Of a stretch of 64,000 nt of DNA, positions 62,956 to 64,000 are shown piece by piece. Position numbers and translations under genes: made by a program. Position 1 is the stretch's first letter, and each line of letters begins with the position of its first letter. Below the pieces are notes generated by a model. It did not search any database. It saw only the letters and a list, made by a program, of their open reading frames with translations, and was not told the DNA's origin. Source of the stretch: Microvirga sp. TS319 (GTDB taxonomy: Bacteria; Pseudomonadota; Alphaproteobacteria; Rhizobiales; Beijerinckiaceae); contig NZ_JBGGGT010000002.1 in the NCBI RefSeq assembly GCF_041276405.1, positions 3,387,001 through 3,451,000 on the forward strand, written 5' to 3'.

Positions 62956-64000
62956 ATGCGTTTTTGGGGCCAATCATGGCTGCGCCAGCGGTTCTCCGGC
63001 GGTCTCGCGCGATCCCGGACTCAAGATGAATCGCCGCTCCCCTCGCTCCGAATCTCGAGTTATGCCCGCTCCTTCGTGGAGATGACGACCGATTGCGTCT
63101 TCTTTCTCGACCGCAACTGGCGCTTCACGTTCTGCAATGCCCGCGCCGCGACGGAACTGGCGGCGAACGCCGATATCCTCGGCGCCTGCATCTGGGACAG
63201 ATTCCCCCAACTCGTCGGCACGATCTTCGAGGACAACTATCGCCGCGCCGTGGCCGAACGCTCGACGCGGATCTTCGAAGCCTATTTCGAGGCGTTGTCC
63301 TCCTGGTACGAGGTTCACGCCACGCCTGTGGGGGACGATCTGATGGTCATCTTCCGCAACATCAACGATCGGCGCGCCGTGGCCGAGGCCTTCCAGGAGA
63401 GGGAGCAGCAACTCGCCACCGTCTTCGGCCAGACCATGGTGGGCATCCTGCACCGGGACCTGAACGAGCGGGTGCTGATGGTCAATCAGCGCTTCTGCGA
63501 CATGGTGGGCCGCAGCGGGGAGGAACTGGACGGCCTCCCGATGAGCGCCTTCACGCATCCGGACGATGTCGCGTCGAACGCGGCCCAATTCCGGAAGCAC
63601 CTCGAGAGCGCCACGCCCTTCCAGGTCGAAAAGCGCTATATGCGCCCCGACGGCACTGCGGTCTGGTGCGCGGTCAACGTGTCCTTCGTCCGCGACGACG
63701 CGGGAAAACCCGTTTCTTCCATTGCGGTCGCCGAAGACATCCACGCCCGCAAGACGGCGGAGGAGAAGGCGCACGAAAGCCAGCGTCAGCTGGCGAGCTT
63801 TATCGATAACCTGCCGGGGATCGTCTATCAGGGCGACATCGCCGCGCCGTGGCGCTTCACCTTGATCAGCGAAGGCGCCGAGACCCTGACCGAGTATACC
63901 GCGAGCGAATTCCTACAGGGAAAAGTCAGATGGGGAGAGATCGTCCATCCCGACGATCTCCAAACGGTCGAGGATGCGGTTCTCGCCAGCATCATGAGCC
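62956..64000 (+). CDS. Multi-PAS sensory protein, N-terminal part (cut by window end)
   Basis: The 348 visible residues have a basic start (MRFWGQSWLRQRFSGGLARS), then PAS domain one (CVFFLDRNWRFTFCNARAAT), PAS two (VGILHRDLNERVLMVNQRFC with the PAC block CAVNVSFVRDDAGKPVSSIA) and the beginning of a third (LPGIVYQGDIAAPWRFTLIS). The output domain lies beyond base 64000, so it could be a diguanylate cyclase, histidine kinase or phosphodiesterase. No membrane segment is seen. ATG 62956 is the first good start; no strong ribosome-binding site. Confidence 0.88.
   Translation, partial: MRFWGQSWLRQRFSGGLARSRTQDESPLPSLRISSYARSFVEMTTDCVFFLDRNWRFTFCNARAATELAANADILGACIWDRFPQLVGTIFEDNYRRAVAERSTRIFEAYFEALSSWYEVHATPVGDDLMVIFRNINDRRAVAEAFQEREQQLATVFGQTMVGILHRDLNERVLMVNQRFCDMVGRSGEELDGLPMSAFTHPDDVASNAAQFRKHLESATPFQVEKRYMRPDGTAVWCAVNVSFVRDDAGKPVSSIAVAEDIHARKTAEEKAHESQRQLASFIDNLPGIVYQGDIAAPWRFTLISEGAETLTEYTASEFLQGKVRWGEIVHPDDLQTVEDAVLASIMS

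Overview
The window is GC-rich, almost gene-saturated chromosomal DNA from an alphaproteobacterium, most likely of the order Hyphomicrobiales (Rhizobiales). Supporting signs are a HisZ/HisG pair, a PdhS/PleC-like PAS histidine kinase, phasins, a CIRCE plus RpoH-type groESL control region, an Irr-type iron box before bfd-bfr, and many short palindromic interspersed repeats. The repeat style suggests Methylobacteriaceae (Microvirga-like), but that is inference. I see no rRNA, tRNA, CRISPR array, prophage or intact insertion sequence. Most of the window is core genome with small accessory patches.

Layout. 1-10 kb (minus strand): the N-terminal part of mutL, pgi, a non-catalytic/catalytic M16 peptidase pair, a small exported protein, then lspA coupled to ileS by an ATGA overlap. 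10-15.5 kb: msrB convergent with ribF and a class IIA HAD phosphatase, a membrane EAL protein with a damaged metal site, a CopZ-like metallochaperone and a type I signal peptidase. 15.7-20.9 kb: hisS, a Lys/Ala-rich protein, hisZ-hisG and a META-domain protein. 21-27 kb: an SbmA/YddA-type ABC exporter divergent from metN-metI and two tandem metQ copies, followed by a four-unit 58-bp tandem repeat. 27-35 kb: an orphan substrate-binding protein, a Cys-rich flavodoxin-fold protein, an aldo/keto reductase, an ECF sigma/anti-sigma pair, small exported proteins, a MarR regulator with three palindromic sites before a beta-class GST, and a minimal RTX protein. 35-44 kb: groESL, an EamA transporter, an L,D-transpeptidase, a DUF2076 protein, an SDR-NUDIX pair and a 505-aa coiled-coil protein.

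44-52 kb is a two-armed 2-hydroxyacid oxidation island. Leftward runs glcD-glcE-DUF2585-glcF (glycolate oxidase); rightward runs cytochrome c-lutA-lutB-lutC (lactate utilisation). Both arms start from the same 136-bp gap. Most junctions are stop/start overlaps or gaps of a few bases, so each arm is probably one operon, and the cytochrome c is a natural candidate electron acceptor for LutABC. 52-57 kb: a glycolipid-binding-like protein, bfd-bfr and a Pat-type ADP-forming ligase/GNAT fusion. 57-64 kb: the PAS histidine kinase, two phasins behind paired 13-bp repeats, a NUDIX hydrolase, an Omp25/31-like barrel, and a multi-PAS protein cut by the window end.

The strongest non-coding signal is a family of about 110-bp double-palindrome elements (called R1 here) present at least 15 times between genes. 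Three R1 copies start exactly at the TAG stop codon of the upstream gene. Smaller families (R2, R3, R4) occur 2-3 times each. I did not find a clear new defence or biosynthetic system. The best leads are the R1 elements, the glc/cytochrome/lut island, the MarR-GST operator array, the duplicated metQ and a possible minus-strand small RNA near 61.6 kb.
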